This document shows positions 17,124-25,640 of a DNA stretch of 44,570 nt, in pieces. The position numbers and the translations under genes are program-made. Each line of letters opens with the position of its first letter. Within the stretch, counting starts at the first letter, position 1. The notes under the pieces were generated by a model. The model was not told where the DNA came from. It was given only the letters and a program-made list of their open reading frames with translations, and searched no databases. Source of the DNA: Desulfobulbaceae bacterium (GTDB taxonomy: Bacteria > Desulfobacterota > Desulfobulbia > Desulfobulbales > Desulfobulbaceae); contig WFUT01000126.1 in assembly GCA_015484845.1 (NCBI GenBank), positions 1-44,570 on the forward strand, given 5' to 3'.

Positions 17124-18313
17124 TTCCCGTCCCGCTCGGCCCCGATCACCCGGACCAGGGAGTTTTCCAGGGGATTTTCCAACCGGGTGGTGATCACGGT
17201 GTCGCCGGGTGCAAGGCCGGAGGAGATGATGGCCCGCCCCTTTTCCACCCTCGCCACCTGCACCTTCCTGGTGTGGAGGCGGTTGTCCTGTACCAGGTAG
17301 ACCGTGTTCTCGAAGCTCACCGCCTCCCGGGGCAGGACATAGACCCGCTCCAGGGTGCGGCCGGGGATATCGACCTCGCAGAACATCCCGTCCACCAGGG
17401 GAAAGGAACCCCTCCTGTCCGGCTGCAGGCGCACGGCGACAAACACGGTCCTGGTCTCGGGATCAAAACGGATGACGCGATCCAGGGTGCCGGAACCGCT
17501 GATCGTCCTGTCCTCGGTCCAGGTGACCCGGCACTGCACCGGCTCCACGACCTCGAACCAGCCCCGCGCCGCCGTGCCGCCGGCCCGGTAGCGGAGCAGG
17601 TCCACGGCGTCCCGGCTGTCCAGGGAAACCTTCACCTCGAGGTCGGTGTCATCGGTGAGAGTCAGCAGCTTGCGGCCCGGGGTGACATACTCGTCCTTCT
17701 CCACGTCAATGCCGGTCACGCGGCAGGTGAAGGGCGCCCGGATGACGCAGCGCTGCAGCTTGAGCTCGGCCAGCTGCATGGTCTTTTCCAGCTGCCGGAT
17801 GCGGTCGGCAACCGAGTTCAGGGCCGACTCGGCCTTTTCCACGGCCGACAGCGTGCCCACCTTCTTCCCCTGGTAGAGGGACTGGACCCGCCGGAACTCG
17901 TGCTCGGCCAGGGCCCTGTCCTTGCGAAGGATTGCCAGCCTGTCGCGGGCAGAGGCGTACTCGATCCTGTAGTCGCGCTCATCGATGCGCAGCAGGACCT
18001 CGCCCCGGTTCACCACGTCGCCTGCCTCGAGCCGGTCGTGGATAAAGGTGATCCTGCCCGAGACCTCGGCCGAAAGAGGCACCACGGTGCGGGAACGGAC
18101 CTGGCCATAGCCCTGCACCGTCACGGCCACGGAACGCGGCTGCACCCGCACGACCCGCACCGCCAGGGGATGTTCCCGGACCTCGGTGCGGCGGGGCGGC
18201 CTTTTCATCTTCTTCAGCACGACAAAGCCGCCCACGCCGGCGGCCAGGATCACCACGCAGAGCAGCAACCTGAGGGCCACCGTCGGCGTGGCGCGCTTTT
18301 TCCCGTTGTTCAC
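17120..18313 (-). CDS. RND efflux periplasmic adaptor (HlyD/MFP family)
   Basis: 397 aa from a GTG start at 18313 that overlaps the marR stop (GTGA). An N-terminal membrane anchor lies at about residues 11-30 (VALRLLLCVVILAAGVGGFVVL). The lipoyl half VRSRTVVPLSAEVSGRITFIHDRLEAGDVVNRGEVLLRI is typical of the family, followed by a short coiled-coil (DRLAILRKDRALAEHEFRRVQ; VEKAESALNSVADRIRQLEKT), the second lipoyl half and a beta-barrel. It joins the RND pump to the TolC-like channel. Its stop overlaps the pump start. Confidence 0.92.
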   Translation of the reverse strand: MNNGKKRATPTVALRLLLCVVILAAGVGGFVVLKKMKRPPRRTEVREHPLAVRVVRVQPRSVAVTVQGYGQVRSRTVVPLSAEVSGRITFIHDRLEAGDVVNRGEVLLRIDERDYRIEYASARDRLAILRKDRALAEHEFRRVQSLYQGKKVGTLSAVEKAESALNSVADRIRQLEKTMQLAELKLQRCVIRAPFTCRVTGIDVEKDEYVTPGRKLLTLTDDTDLEVKVSLDSRDAVDLLRYRAGGTAARGWFEVVEPVQCRVTWTEDRTISGSGTLDRVIRFDPETRTVFVAVRLQPDRRGSFPLVDGMFCEVDIPGRTLERVYVLPREAVSFENTVYLVQDNRLHTRKVQVARVEKGRAIISSGLAPGDTVITTRLENPLENSLVRVIGAERDGK

Positions 18314-18807
18314 GGCTGCTCCCCCTTTTGCCGGCCCCGTTCCCCCTCCTCGCAGCGGCGCAGTACCTGTTCCACCTGGCGCAGGACCTCGGCCCAGCGG
18401 GCCGCGGTCTCCATGCCCACCTCCTCCACCAGCTCGACAAAGGTGGCCAGAACCTGCTGCTCGATCCGGTCCAGCCGCTCGCTCTCGCCGGGCGAGACAC
18501 GGATCATGACCTTGCGCCGGTCCGTTGTGGACCGTTCCCGGATGAGCAGGCCCCGCTCGACGAGTTTTTCCACCATCACCGAGGCCGAGGGCGGCGAGAC
18601 CCCCAGCAGGGCGGCCAGGCCGCTCAGGGAGACCTCGCCCTGGCCGCGGACCGACATGAGCAGGTCCAGCTGGGCCACCGAAAGATCGTGGATCACGCAA
18701 TCACTGCAGTCCGCGCGCAGGCGCGCCATGCGGGTAAAGACATGCCGCCGCAGCTTCTTGCCCACCCCGAAGATATACCGGGCATACTCCATGGCCTGCT
18801 GATCCAC
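18310..18807 (-). CDS. MarR-family transcriptional regulator of the efflux operon
   Basis: 165 aa, GTG start at 18807 preceded by GAGGGAG. The winged helix-turn-helix spans about residues 40-110 (LSVAQLDLLMSV; LSGLAALLGVSPPSASVMVEKLVERGLLIRERSTTDRRKVMIRVSP), with the conserved D-R-R wing. An unusual CSDC pair near residues 34-37 could sense redox or metal (inference). First gene of the efflux operon. A palindrome over its own promoter suggests autoregulation. Confidence 0.92.
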   Translation of the reverse strand: MDQQAMEYARYIFGVGKKLRRHVFTRMARLRADCSDCVIHDLSVAQLDLLMSVRGQGEVSLSGLAALLGVSPPSASVMVEKLVERGLLIRERSTTDRRKVMIRVSPGESERLDRIEQQVLATFVELVEEVGMETAARWAEVLRQVEQVLRRCEEGERGRQKGEQP

Positions 18808-18837
18808 CGCTCCCTCACTCGTTAGAAATTAAAATAG

Positions 18838-18876
18838 TTAGATACTCTAATAATTAAAAACATGAACAAATGTCAA
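18838..18876 (-). promoter_or_regulatory. Promoter and probable MarR operator of the efflux operon
   Basis: Minus strand: -35 TTGACA (18876-18871), 18-bp spacer, -10 TATTAG (18852-18847). The palindrome TTAGA-TAC-TCTAA (18838-18850) covers the -10 box and start point, as MarR operators often do. This is the AT-rich part of the 286-base gap to the next gene; nothing else is recognised there. Confidence 0.65.
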
Positions 18877-19093
18877 GGAGAAACCGGCATAGCTGGACCG
18901 GATTGCGGTCCACGGCCGCAACCGGTGATGGGATACCGCCGTCCCCCGGCTCCAGTGGGCAGGCGTTTCGAAATAATTGTGCTCTTCAGGAAAGATTCCC
19001 GGAAAAGGTGCCGATAAGAAACACAGGAACCCCATGGAACAGGGGGCGAAATGAAAAAAAAGCTCGGAATCGTTGACCAGGGAGGGAAAAACG

Positions 19094-19252
19094 ATGACAC
19101 TGCAACAGGCGATCCGCATTCTCATGCTCAGTCCCTGCTACTGGCGGCTGCAGCCGCGGGCAAGAATGGCCCTGGTGCGGGAATACTGCGCCAGCTACGA
19201 CGCCATAGCCAGAAAATTCGCCGGCCGGTCCAAAAAAGAACAGCCTTCCTGA
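19094..19252 (+). CDS. Small conserved-looking protein, 52 aa
   Basis: A short frame with a strong GGAGGG ribosome-binding site and ATG at 19094: MTLQQAIRILMLSPCYWRL, then PRARMALVREYCASYDAIARKF. Two amphipathic helices are likely, with two cysteines. It resembles short uncharacterised proteins of Desulfobacterota with a comparable AIRILM-SP-Y pattern (recollection, not searched). No function can be given. It is divergent from marR. Confidence 0.55.
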   Translation: MTLQQAIRILMLSPCYWRLQPRARMALVREYCASYDAIARKFAGRSKKEQPS

Positions 19253-19565
19253 GCCTTCCCGGCCCCTGACCGGCCCGCGCGGCAGTCTCCGGATCCCGCG
19301 CAGAGCAGCATCCCCGGCGGCACCCCCGGCCCGTACCGCGCCGGCCCGTGACGTCAACACGTGGTCAGCGCCCGCGCTCTTCCTGCCGCCACCCGGGCCC
19401 CTCCAGGCGAAAAAACCCGGTTTGCGCTCTCACCGCTTGCCAGCAACCGGCGCAGGGAGTATATCCCCTGCATCCCACGAGTTCCCGCCCGGCAGCGGGC
19501 CGACTCCTCCAGCCCCCACGCCGGGGACAACGGCCTTGAACGGCAACAGCAGCAGGGAGAGCAGA
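19253..19565. other. Intergenic stretch before the NRAMP-like gene
   Basis: 313 GC-rich bases. A short imperfect hairpin lies near 19455-19475 (GCAGGG...CCCTGC). I looked for an Mn (yybP-ykoY) or M-box riboswitch and saw none. No promoter match convinced me. Confidence 0.4.
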
Positions 19566-20837
19566 ATGCGGACATACAGCGCTGTCGGGAGATCCCTGAA
19601 AACCAGGATCCGGGAGGATATCAGGCGAAACCGCGAACGGGTAAAAAAGCTGGGCCCCGGTTTCATCACCGGCGGCGCCGGCGACGACCCGGCCGGGATC
19701 GTCACCTACAGCGTTGTGGGCGCGAGCACCGGATACTCCCAGCTCTGGCTCCTGCTGCTCTCGACGCCCATGATGATCGCCATCCAGAACATGGCGGCGC
19801 GCATCGCCATCATCACGGGCAAAAGCCTTCCCGAGATCACCACGGCCTTCTACTCCAGGAAACTGACGATCCTGATGGTCTCGACCCTGGCCCTGGCCAA
19901 CATCCTCACCATCGGCGCCGATCTCAACGCCATCGCCGCCATACTGGAGATCATCACCGGCTTCGAGGCCGTCTACCTCCTCATCGCCATCACCGCCCTG
20001 ATCGCCTGGCTGATCATCTTTGGCAGGTACCGCACCATCAAGAGGGTGCTGATCGGCCTGACAGCGATCCTGGTGGTCTATATCATCTCGGCCATACTGG
20101 CCAGGCCCTCGCTTCTGCAGGTGCTCAGCAACACCCTCATCCCCAAGCTCCATATCGATAACGCCTGGATAGTCGCCGCCCTCGGGATGCTGGGCACCAC
20201 CATCTCCCCCTACCTGATGTTCTGGCAGGCCTCCGAGGAGCGGGAAGAAAAAAAGAGCGTTGTCCAGGCCGACGAAGTGGGCATCGATACCGTGGTGGGC
20301 ATGATCTGGTCCAACCTGCTCGCCTATGCCATGATCATCACCGGCGCCGCGGTCCTGCATGGCAGCGGCCACGACCTGCAGGACGTGAGCATCCTGGCCA
20401 GGACCCTGCGTCCTGTTGCCGGGGAATACGCCTTTGCCCTCTTTGCCCTGGGAATCATCGTGTCGGGCCTGCTGGCGGTCCCGGTCCTGGCCGGTTCCAC
20501 CGCCTATGCCGTTGCCGACACCTTTGGCTGGCGCGAGGGCATGGATACCAGGGTCAGCGATGCCAAGGGGTTCTACATCGTTTTCGTGGGGGCGATGTTC
20601 GTGGGAGCCGCCACCAACATGGCCCCGGATATCAGCGTGGTGGACGCCCTCTACTATTCCCAGGTACTCGACGGCATGCTGATCCCCGTGCTCATCGCCA
20701 TTGGCCTGCTGATCTCCAACAACCGCGCCGTGATGGGGGACTTTACGGCATCGCGCTTTGAAAATATCTTTGCACTGTTCGCCCTCCTGGTGACCCTGGC
20801 CCTCACCGGCGTGATGTTCTGGACGTGGTTTGCGTAA
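19566..20837 (+). CDS. NRAMP-family (divalent metal) transporter, non-canonical binding site
   Basis: 423 aa with about 11 membrane helices. The start at 19566 follows GGAGAG. The first helix carries GFITGGAGDDPAGIVTYSVVG: the classic DPGN metal-binding motif is replaced by DDPAG (40-44). In helix 6 the usual M-P-H is replaced by ISPYLMFWQ (SPY at 214-216), so the metal-coordinating methionine and following histidine are missing. This places it in a divergent NRAMP branch whose substrate may not be Mn or Fe; the Mg-transporting NRMT group is one alternative. No regulator or riboswitch was recognised upstream. Confidence 0.85.
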   Translation: MRTYSAVGRSLKTRIREDIRRNRERVKKLGPGFITGGAGDDPAGIVTYSVVGASTGYSQLWLLLLSTPMMIAIQNMAARIAIITGKSLPEITTAFYSRKLTILMVSTLALANILTIGADLNAIAAILEIITGFEAVYLLIAITALIAWLIIFGRYRTIKRVLIGLTAILVVYIISAILARPSLLQVLSNTLIPKLHIDNAWIVAALGMLGTTISPYLMFWQASEEREEKKSVVQADEVGIDTVVGMIWSNLLAYAMIITGAAVLHGSGHDLQDVSILARTLRPVAGEYAFALFALGIIVSGLLAVPVLAGSTAYAVADTFGWREGMDTRVSDAKGFYIVFVGAMFVGAATNMAPDISVVDALYYSQVLDGMLIPVLIAIGLLISNNRAVMGDFTASRFENIFALFALLVTLALTGVMFWTWFA

Positions 20838-20871
20838 GCGCGCTTTGCATGCCACCAGTCACCACGCCACC

Positions 20872-21195
20872 TCACCTCCGCCGGGTTTTGCGCTTCCTGC
20901 TCCAGAGGGGATCCTGGCCGAAGCGGTCCATCCACCAGTCCTCGGCGTCGTAGATGTCGCCCTCCTCCGGGACCAGGGGAAAACGGTAGTCGCGGCAATA
21001 GCGCATCAGGAGGTCATAGGCCTCGGTGAGCTGGTACATGCGCTCGCTGTCGCCCTCATTGCCGGCGGCCGTGTCAGGATGGTACTTCTTGCTCAGCCGG
21101 TGGTAGGCCCGCTTCATCTCGCCCAGGGTCGCGTGGTCGCCCAGGCCGAGCAGCCGGCGCGCCCTGTCAAGGGCGTCCCATTCTTTCCGGTTCAC
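20872..21195 (-). CDS. J-domain (DnaJ-like) protein
   Basis: 107 aa from a GTG start at 21195. One J domain occupies residues ~10-70: RRLLGLGDHATLGEMKRAYHRLSKKYHPDTAAG contains the HPD motif needed to stimulate DnaK ATPase. The tail ends in a basic KRKTRRR. There is no Gly/Phe or zinc-finger region, so this is a minimal J protein that probably serves one client. Its start overlaps the plsY stop (GTGA). Confidence 0.88.
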   Translation of the reverse strand: MNRKEWDALDRARRLLGLGDHATLGEMKRAYHRLSKKYHPDTAAGNEGDSERMYQLTEAYDLLMRYCRDYRFPLVPEEGDIYDAEDWWMDRFGQDPLWSRKRKTRRR

Positions 21196-21809
21196 GCGCC
21201 CTCCCGGTTCTTCTTTTTCCAGCTCTTTTCCGTTCCGGCCAGAAGCCGTCGGATGTTCTCATGGTGCTTGATCCAGATCATCAGGACCACGAAAGCGGCC
21301 AGCCACAGGGTCCAGGCGGGCGCGCCCAACAGAAACAGCCAGAGCGGGAAGCTGAAGGACGCCAGCAGCGAACCCAGGGAGACAAAGCCGGACAGGACAA
21401 CCGCGGTCACGAAGACCAGCAGGCTGTAGAGCACGGCCAGGGGCTCGAGAAAGAGAAAGACGCCCAGGCCGGTGGCCACCCCCTTGCCACCCCGGAAGCC
21501 GAGATAGACCGGGAACATGTGGCCGATCACCGTGGCGCCGCCGCAGAGGGCCACCACCAGGTTGTGCTGCGGGCCGGGAGCGATAAAGTGGCCGGCCAGC
21601 CAGATGGGCACAAATCCCTTGAGGACATCGAGAATGAGGGTAAGAATACCGAGTTTCCGGCCCAGGAGCCGGGCCACGTTGGTGGCCCCGATATTGCCGC
21701 TGCCCTGCCTCCGGATATCGACACCACTGCCACGGGAGAGAAGCAGGCCAAAGGGAATGGCGCCCACCAGGTAGGAGAGCAGAATAGATATCACAGCGGT
21801 CATGTTCAT
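21192..21809 (-). CDS. plsY: Glycerol-3-phosphate acyltransferase PlsY
   Basis: 205 aa, five or more membrane helices. It shows the acyl-phosphate transferase motifs GSGNIGATNVAR and FRGGKGVATGLG. PlsY moves the acyl group from acyl-phosphate to glycerol-3-phosphate, the first step of phospholipid synthesis. The start at 21809 gives an ATGA overlap with the upstream YkgJ-family gene; an ATG at 21803 is the alternative. The J-domain gene follows with a four-base overlap. Confidence 0.95.
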   Translation of the reverse strand: MNMTAVISILLSYLVGAIPFGLLLSRGSGVDIRRQGSGNIGATNVARLLGRKLGILTLILDVLKGFVPIWLAGHFIAPGPQHNLVVALCGGATVIGHMFPVYLGFRGGKGVATGLGVFLFLEPLAVLYSLLVFVTAVVLSGFVSLGSLLASFSFPLWLFLLGAPAWTLWLAAFVVLMIWIKHHENIRRLLAGTEKSWKKKNREGA

Positions 21810-22684
21810 GATTTGTTCTGTCTGAAGATCACATCCAGTTCGCAGGCCGCGCCGTAGGCGGCGATCTCGTCCCGCAGGGCCTCCACGTAGGGGCAGTCGA
21901 CAACGGCGAGCAGGGCCCGGCGCAGCCTCTGCCCGGCCTCCCCTTCCGCGCCACCCTCCAGGGGCTCGAGCACATAGGGAAAGATCTGCGGCCGCCGGCA
22001 GACCGCAGGCCGGTCCGCGTAGACCCGGCAGCGGCCGGACTCCTCCAGGTTGGGGCAGCGGGTTGCACGCGGCAGGATCAGGCTCCAGCCGTTCTGCCAG
22101 CGGAACAGGCCGCTCTCCTGCATCGCGTAAAACGGGCGGCCATCCACCCGGGGCGCCTCCTCGTCCATGGCCCTGTGCCGGGCAAGCTCTGCCGACGCGA
22201 ACCGCGGGGCAGCGGGGAAGAGAGCGGTCTCCTGCTCCTGGAGGGGGATCTCGAAAAATTCCTGGACCATGGTGCTGTCCGGGCCGATACAGCACAGGGT
22301 GCAGCCGCAGGGCGCGCAGAGCAGGCTGTTGATCTCCTCCAGCTCCGCGGCCAGGACCTGCTGCAGGACCAGGGCGGTGGCAACGGTCATCCCGTCCAGG
22401 TCCGCGCCCTCCTCGTCCACCACCCGGCAGGATGGCGGGATCCCGCGCTTCACCTCCTCCAGGGGACGCAGCAGCGCCAGGTAGCGGCCGAGCTGCCGCC
22501 GGGGCTGCTCATAGACGGCATAGCCGGTCTCGATGGGCTCGGGCAGCTCGTCGATCACCTCGGCCACGGTGGCAAAGGGGCCGGTGAGGAAGAGAAACTG
22601 GACCATGGAGACCAGGGGCAGCACCGGCTTGGCCAGCAGCTCCCGGCCCTGTTGCAGATCGTCTTTTTTCACATACGCCTCCAT
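21806..22684 (-). CDS. YkgJ-family cysteine-cluster protein, long form
   Basis: 292 aa. Cysteines lie in CAPCGCTLCC, then CPNLEESGRCRVYADRPAVCRRP and DCPY, the pattern of YkgJ/CxxCxxCC proteins thought to bind zinc or an Fe-S cluster. The first ~110 residues are extra relative to short members. The start MEAYVKKDDL at 22684 is preceded by GGAAC and by a promoter. It heads the operon with plsY and the J protein. Function unknown. Confidence 0.82.
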   Translation of the reverse strand: MEAYVKKDDLQQGRELLAKPVLPLVSMVQFLFLTGPFATVAEVIDELPEPIETGYAVYEQPRRQLGRYLALLRPLEEVKRGIPPSCRVVDEEGADLDGMTVATALVLQQVLAAELEEINSLLCAPCGCTLCCIGPDSTMVQEFFEIPLQEQETALFPAAPRFASAELARHRAMDEEAPRVDGRPFYAMQESGLFRWQNGWSLILPRATRCPNLEESGRCRVYADRPAVCRRPQIFPYVLEPLEGGAEGEAGQRLRRALLAVVDCPYVEALRDEIAAYGAACELDVIFRQNKS

Positions 22685-22703
22685 ATTGTTCCGACGGCAG
22701 CGA

Positions 22704-22732
22704 ATCCTACACAAATCCGCAGAGGAAAACAA
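22704..22732 (-). promoter_or_regulatory. Candidate promoter of the ykgJ-like/plsY/J-protein operon
   Basis: Minus strand: TTGTTT (22732-22727), 17-bp spacer, TAGGAT (22709-22704), about 20 bases before the start codon at 22684. Each box matches the consensus at four of six positions. Confidence 0.45.
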
Positions 22733-22865
22733 TGGCGCCATGGCTGCTTTTTTGCTCTCCGCCCCTGCGGCCACGGCGGCGTGAGGGGCCAGGGGCACTG
22801 CGGCTGCGCCCGGAGGACCGTGCAGGGCATGGTGCCCGGAGCGCCGGCCGCGGCCCGCCCTTTTT

Positions 22866-22894
22866 TTGACTGGCGTCCTGCCGCTGTTTACAGT
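22866..22894 (+). promoter_or_regulatory. Candidate promoter of the def operon
   Basis: TTGACT (22866-22871), 17-bp spacer, TACAGT (22889-22894), about 130 bases before def. This and the opposing promoter are all that is recognised in the 338-base divergent gap 22685-23022. A run of seven Ts at the -35 box follows GC-rich sequence but ends no plus-strand gene. Confidence 0.5.
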
Positions 22895-23022
22895 ATGAAG
22901 GGCAATGATTATCTCTACAGGAAAAGAACCTGAATTCTGACATCCAGCCAGCGGGCAGGAGCCCTTCCCCCACCCTGCCGGCGTCCGACGCCTGGCTCTG
23001 TCTTTTCGATGTACACAAGATC

Positions 23023-23532
23023 ATGGCAATCAAGAAAATCATCACCTATCCCCACCCGGTGCTGCGGGAAAAGGCTAAAAAGATAACCACGTTCGACGAC
23101 GAACTGAAAAAACTGGCCAGTGACATGGGCGAGACCATGTACAACGCGCCCGGCGTGGGCCTGGCAGCCAACCAGATCGGCCTGCCCGTGCAGATCGTGG
23201 TGGTGGATGTCTCCAGGGAAAAGGATGAAAAAAAATTCATCCCCCTGGTCAACCCGGTCCTCTCCGAGGGCGAGGGCAGCGAGATCGACGAGGAGGGATG
23301 CCTCAGCGTCATCGAGTACCAGGCCAAGGTCAAGCGGTTCAGGAAGATCAAGGTCACGGCCCAGGACCTGGATGGCAAGGAGATGGAATTTATCGCCGAG
23401 GACCGGTTCGCCCGCATCATCCAGCACGAGGTGGACCACCTGAACGGCACCCTGTTCATCGACCGGATCAGCCGGCTCAAGCTGAGCCTCTACAAGAAGA
23501 AGCTGAAAAAGATCCTGAGGCAGAAAAAATGA
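23023..23532 (+). CDS. def: Peptide deformylase
   Basis: 169 aa, full length. All three family motifs are present: GVGLAANQIG (44-53), EGCLS (91-95, metal ligand C93) and QHEVDHLNG (134-142, metal ligands H135 and H139, catalytic E136). It removes the N-terminal formyl group from new proteins. The stop overlaps the fmt start (ATGA), the usual pairing of enzymes that add and remove the formyl group. Confidence 0.97.
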   Translation: MAIKKIITYPHPVLREKAKKITTFDDELKKLASDMGETMYNAPGVGLAANQIGLPVQIVVVDVSREKDEKKFIPLVNPVLSEGEGSEIDEEGCLSVIEYQAKVKRFRKIKVTAQDLDGKEMEFIAEDRFARIIQHEVDHLNGTLFIDRISRLKLSLYKKKLKKILRQKK

Positions 23533-24473
23533 CCTCCCCCCTGCGGATCCTCTTCATGGGCACGCCCGACTTTGCGGTGCCTTCCCTGCAGGCCCTCATC
23601 GACGGCCCGGACCAGGTGGTGGCCGCGGTCTGCCAGCCGGACCGGCCCAGGGGCCGGGGCAGGAAGCTGACGCCGCCGCCGGTCAGGCGCTGTGCCGAGG
23701 CGGCCGGGATCCCTGTCCTCCAGCCCTCCTCCATCCGCACCGACGAGTTTCACGACACCGTGCGGGAGCTGCGGCCGGACCTGATCGTGGTCGCGGCCTA
23801 CGGCAGGATCCTGCCCGGCTCCCTGCTCAACCTGCCGCCCATGGGCACCATCAACGTGCACGGCTCCCTGCTGCCGAAATACCGGGGCGCGGCACCCATC
23901 CAGTGGGCGGTGATCAACGGCGAGACCGAGACCGGGGTCACCATCATGCAGATGGACGAGGGCATGGACACCGGCGACATCCTGCTGCCGGTGAAGACCC
24001 CCATCGGCGAGGACGACACCGCCGGCACCCTGTTTGCCAGGCTGGCCCGGCTGGGCGGCGAGGCCCTGGTCAAGGCCATTGCCCTGCTCAAGGAGGGTCG
24101 GCTCACCCCCATACCCCAGGATGACACCCTGGCCACCGAGGCCCCCATGCTGACCAAGGAGCAGGGCCGCCTCGACTGGAGCCGCGATGCCTGGTCCCTG
24201 CACTGCCTGATCCGGGGCCTGGATCCCTGGCCGTCTGCCTACACCTTCCTGGAGGGCAGGCGACTGCGCCTCTTCAGCCCGGCCGTGGTCAGGGGCGAGG
24301 TCAGCGAACCGCCGGGCACCATCTGCCGGGCCGACCGCCAGGGCCTGCTCATCGCCACCGGCCGGGACCATCTCCTGGTCCGCGAGATCCAGGTCGAGGG
24401 AAAAAAGCGGATGGATGTCCAGGCCTGTCTCTGCGGCGGCCACATCCATGCCGGCGACCGATTCGACGGATGA
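23529..24473 (+). CDS. fmt: Methionyl-tRNA formyltransferase
   Basis: 314 aa. The N-terminal Rossmann domain begins RILFMGTPDFAVPSL. The formyl-tetrahydrofolate site NVHGSLLPKYRG is at 109-120 with the catalytic Asp at about D150 (MDTGD). The C-terminal OB-fold tRNA-binding domain follows. It formylates initiator Met-tRNA. It is coupled by four-base overlaps to def upstream and larC downstream. Confidence 0.97.
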   Translation: MTSPLRILFMGTPDFAVPSLQALIDGPDQVVAAVCQPDRPRGRGRKLTPPPVRRCAEAAGIPVLQPSSIRTDEFHDTVRELRPDLIVVAAYGRILPGSLLNLPPMGTINVHGSLLPKYRGAAPIQWAVINGETETGVTIMQMDEGMDTGDILLPVKTPIGEDDTAGTLFARLARLGGEALVKAIALLKEGRLTPIPQDDTLATEAPMLTKEQGRLDWSRDAWSLHCLIRGLDPWPSAYTFLEGRRLRLFSPAVVRGEVSEPPGTICRADRQGLLIATGRDHLLVREIQVEGKKRMDVQACLCGGHIHAGDRFDG

Positions 24474-25636
24474 AGATCGGCTACCTGGACTGCTTCTCCG
24501 GCATCTCCGGCGACATGCTCCTCGGCGCCCTGCTGGCCGCCGGCCTGCCCGAGGCGGCGCTGCACCGCTGCCTGGCGGACCTGGGAACAGGCGGCTGCCG
24601 GATCCGTGTTTCACATGAAACAATCAGCGGCCTGGCCGCGGTGCGGGTCACGGTGGAAGCCGACCGGGAGCAGCCGCACCGCCACCTGCGCCAGATCGAG
24701 GAGATCCTGGCGCAGAGCCGGCTGCCCGAACCGGTACGGCGACGGGCCGGGGCCGTCTTCCGCCGCCTGGCCGAGGCCGAGGCCGCGGTGCACGGCACCG
24801 GTGTCGAGGAGGTGCATTTCCACGAGACCGGGGCCATGGATGCCCTGGTGGACGTGGTCGGCGCGGTGACCGGGCTGTGCCATCTCGGCATCGACCATCT
24901 TGCCTGCTCGCCCCTGCCCATGCCGCGGGGCCACGTGCGCTGCGCGCACGGCGAACTGCCCCTGCCGGCGCCGGCGGTCTGTGAGCTGCTCGCGGGTGTG
25001 CCGGTCCAGGGGGACGAACTGGCGCAGGAACTGGTCACCCCCACCGGGGCCGCCATTGTCCGGGAACTGGCCGCGGAGTTCGGCCCCCTGCCCCCCATGG
25101 TCCTGGAACGAACCGGCTACGGGGCGGGCCGGATGCAGCGGTCGGACCTTCGTCCCAACCTGCTGCGCCTCATGATCGGCACCGGCTTTCCGGCCGCCGA
25201 GAGCCAGGAGGTGGAGGTGATGGAGACCCATCTCGATGACTGGAACCCCGAAGTATGGCCGCACGTGGCAGAGCGTCTCATGGCCGCCGGCGCCCTGGAC
25301 GTGAGCCTGGTCCCCATGCAGATGAAGAAAGGGCGGCCCGGCTTCCTGCTGCGGGTGATCTGCGATCCCGCCCACAGCATCGGCCTGCGGGAGATCGTGT
25401 TCACGGAGACCAGCGCCATCGGCCTGCGTTTCCACCGCATGCAGCGCATGACCCTGCCCAGGCGGGAGGTGCGCGTCGAGACGCCCTGGGGATCGGTGCG
25501 GGCCAAGAGGATCGACACCCCGGCCGGGCCGGTCCTGACCCCGGAATACGAGGACTGCCGGCAGCTTGCCCGCCAACACGGCATTCCCCTGGCCAGGATC
25601 TACCGCCAGGTCTGCCGGCAACCGGAAGGATCCTGA
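24470..25636 (+). CDS. larC: LarC-family nickel insertion protein (nickel-pincer cofactor pathway)
   Basis: 388 aa of the LarC/DUF111 family. It begins with the family signature GYLDCFSGISGDMLLGALL and has EVHFHETGAMDALVDVVG and PTGAAIVREL further on. LarC loads Ni into the pyridinium dithiocarboxylate nucleotide made by LarB and LarE, giving the cofactor of lactate racemase-type enzymes. In Lactobacillus it is made by ribosomal frameshifting; here one uninterrupted frame encodes it all. No larA, larB or larE lies in the window. Coupled to fmt by ATGA; pgpA starts four bases after its stop. Confidence 0.9.
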   Translation: MKIGYLDCFSGISGDMLLGALLAAGLPEAALHRCLADLGTGGCRIRVSHETISGLAAVRVTVEADREQPHRHLRQIEEILAQSRLPEPVRRRAGAVFRRLAEAEAAVHGTGVEEVHFHETGAMDALVDVVGAVTGLCHLGIDHLACSPLPMPRGHVRCAHGELPLPAPAVCELLAGVPVQGDELAQELVTPTGAAIVRELAAEFGPLPPMVLERTGYGAGRMQRSDLRPNLLRLMIGTGFPAAESQEVEVMETHLDDWNPEVWPHVAERLMAAGALDVSLVPMQMKKGRPGFLLRVICDPAHSIGLREIVFTETSAIGLRFHRMQRMTLPRREVRVETPWGSVRAKRIDTPAGPVLTPEYEDCRQLARQHGIPLARIYRQVCRQPEGS

Positions 25637-25640
25637 GCGC

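Noticed and set aside
19253-19565. Mn or Mg riboswitch before the NRAMP-like gene
   Set aside because: The conserved core sequences of these riboswitches are absent.
22790-22870. Terminator at the GC-rich stretch followed by seven Ts
   Set aside because: No plus-strand gene ends there, and the Ts overlap the likely def -35 box.
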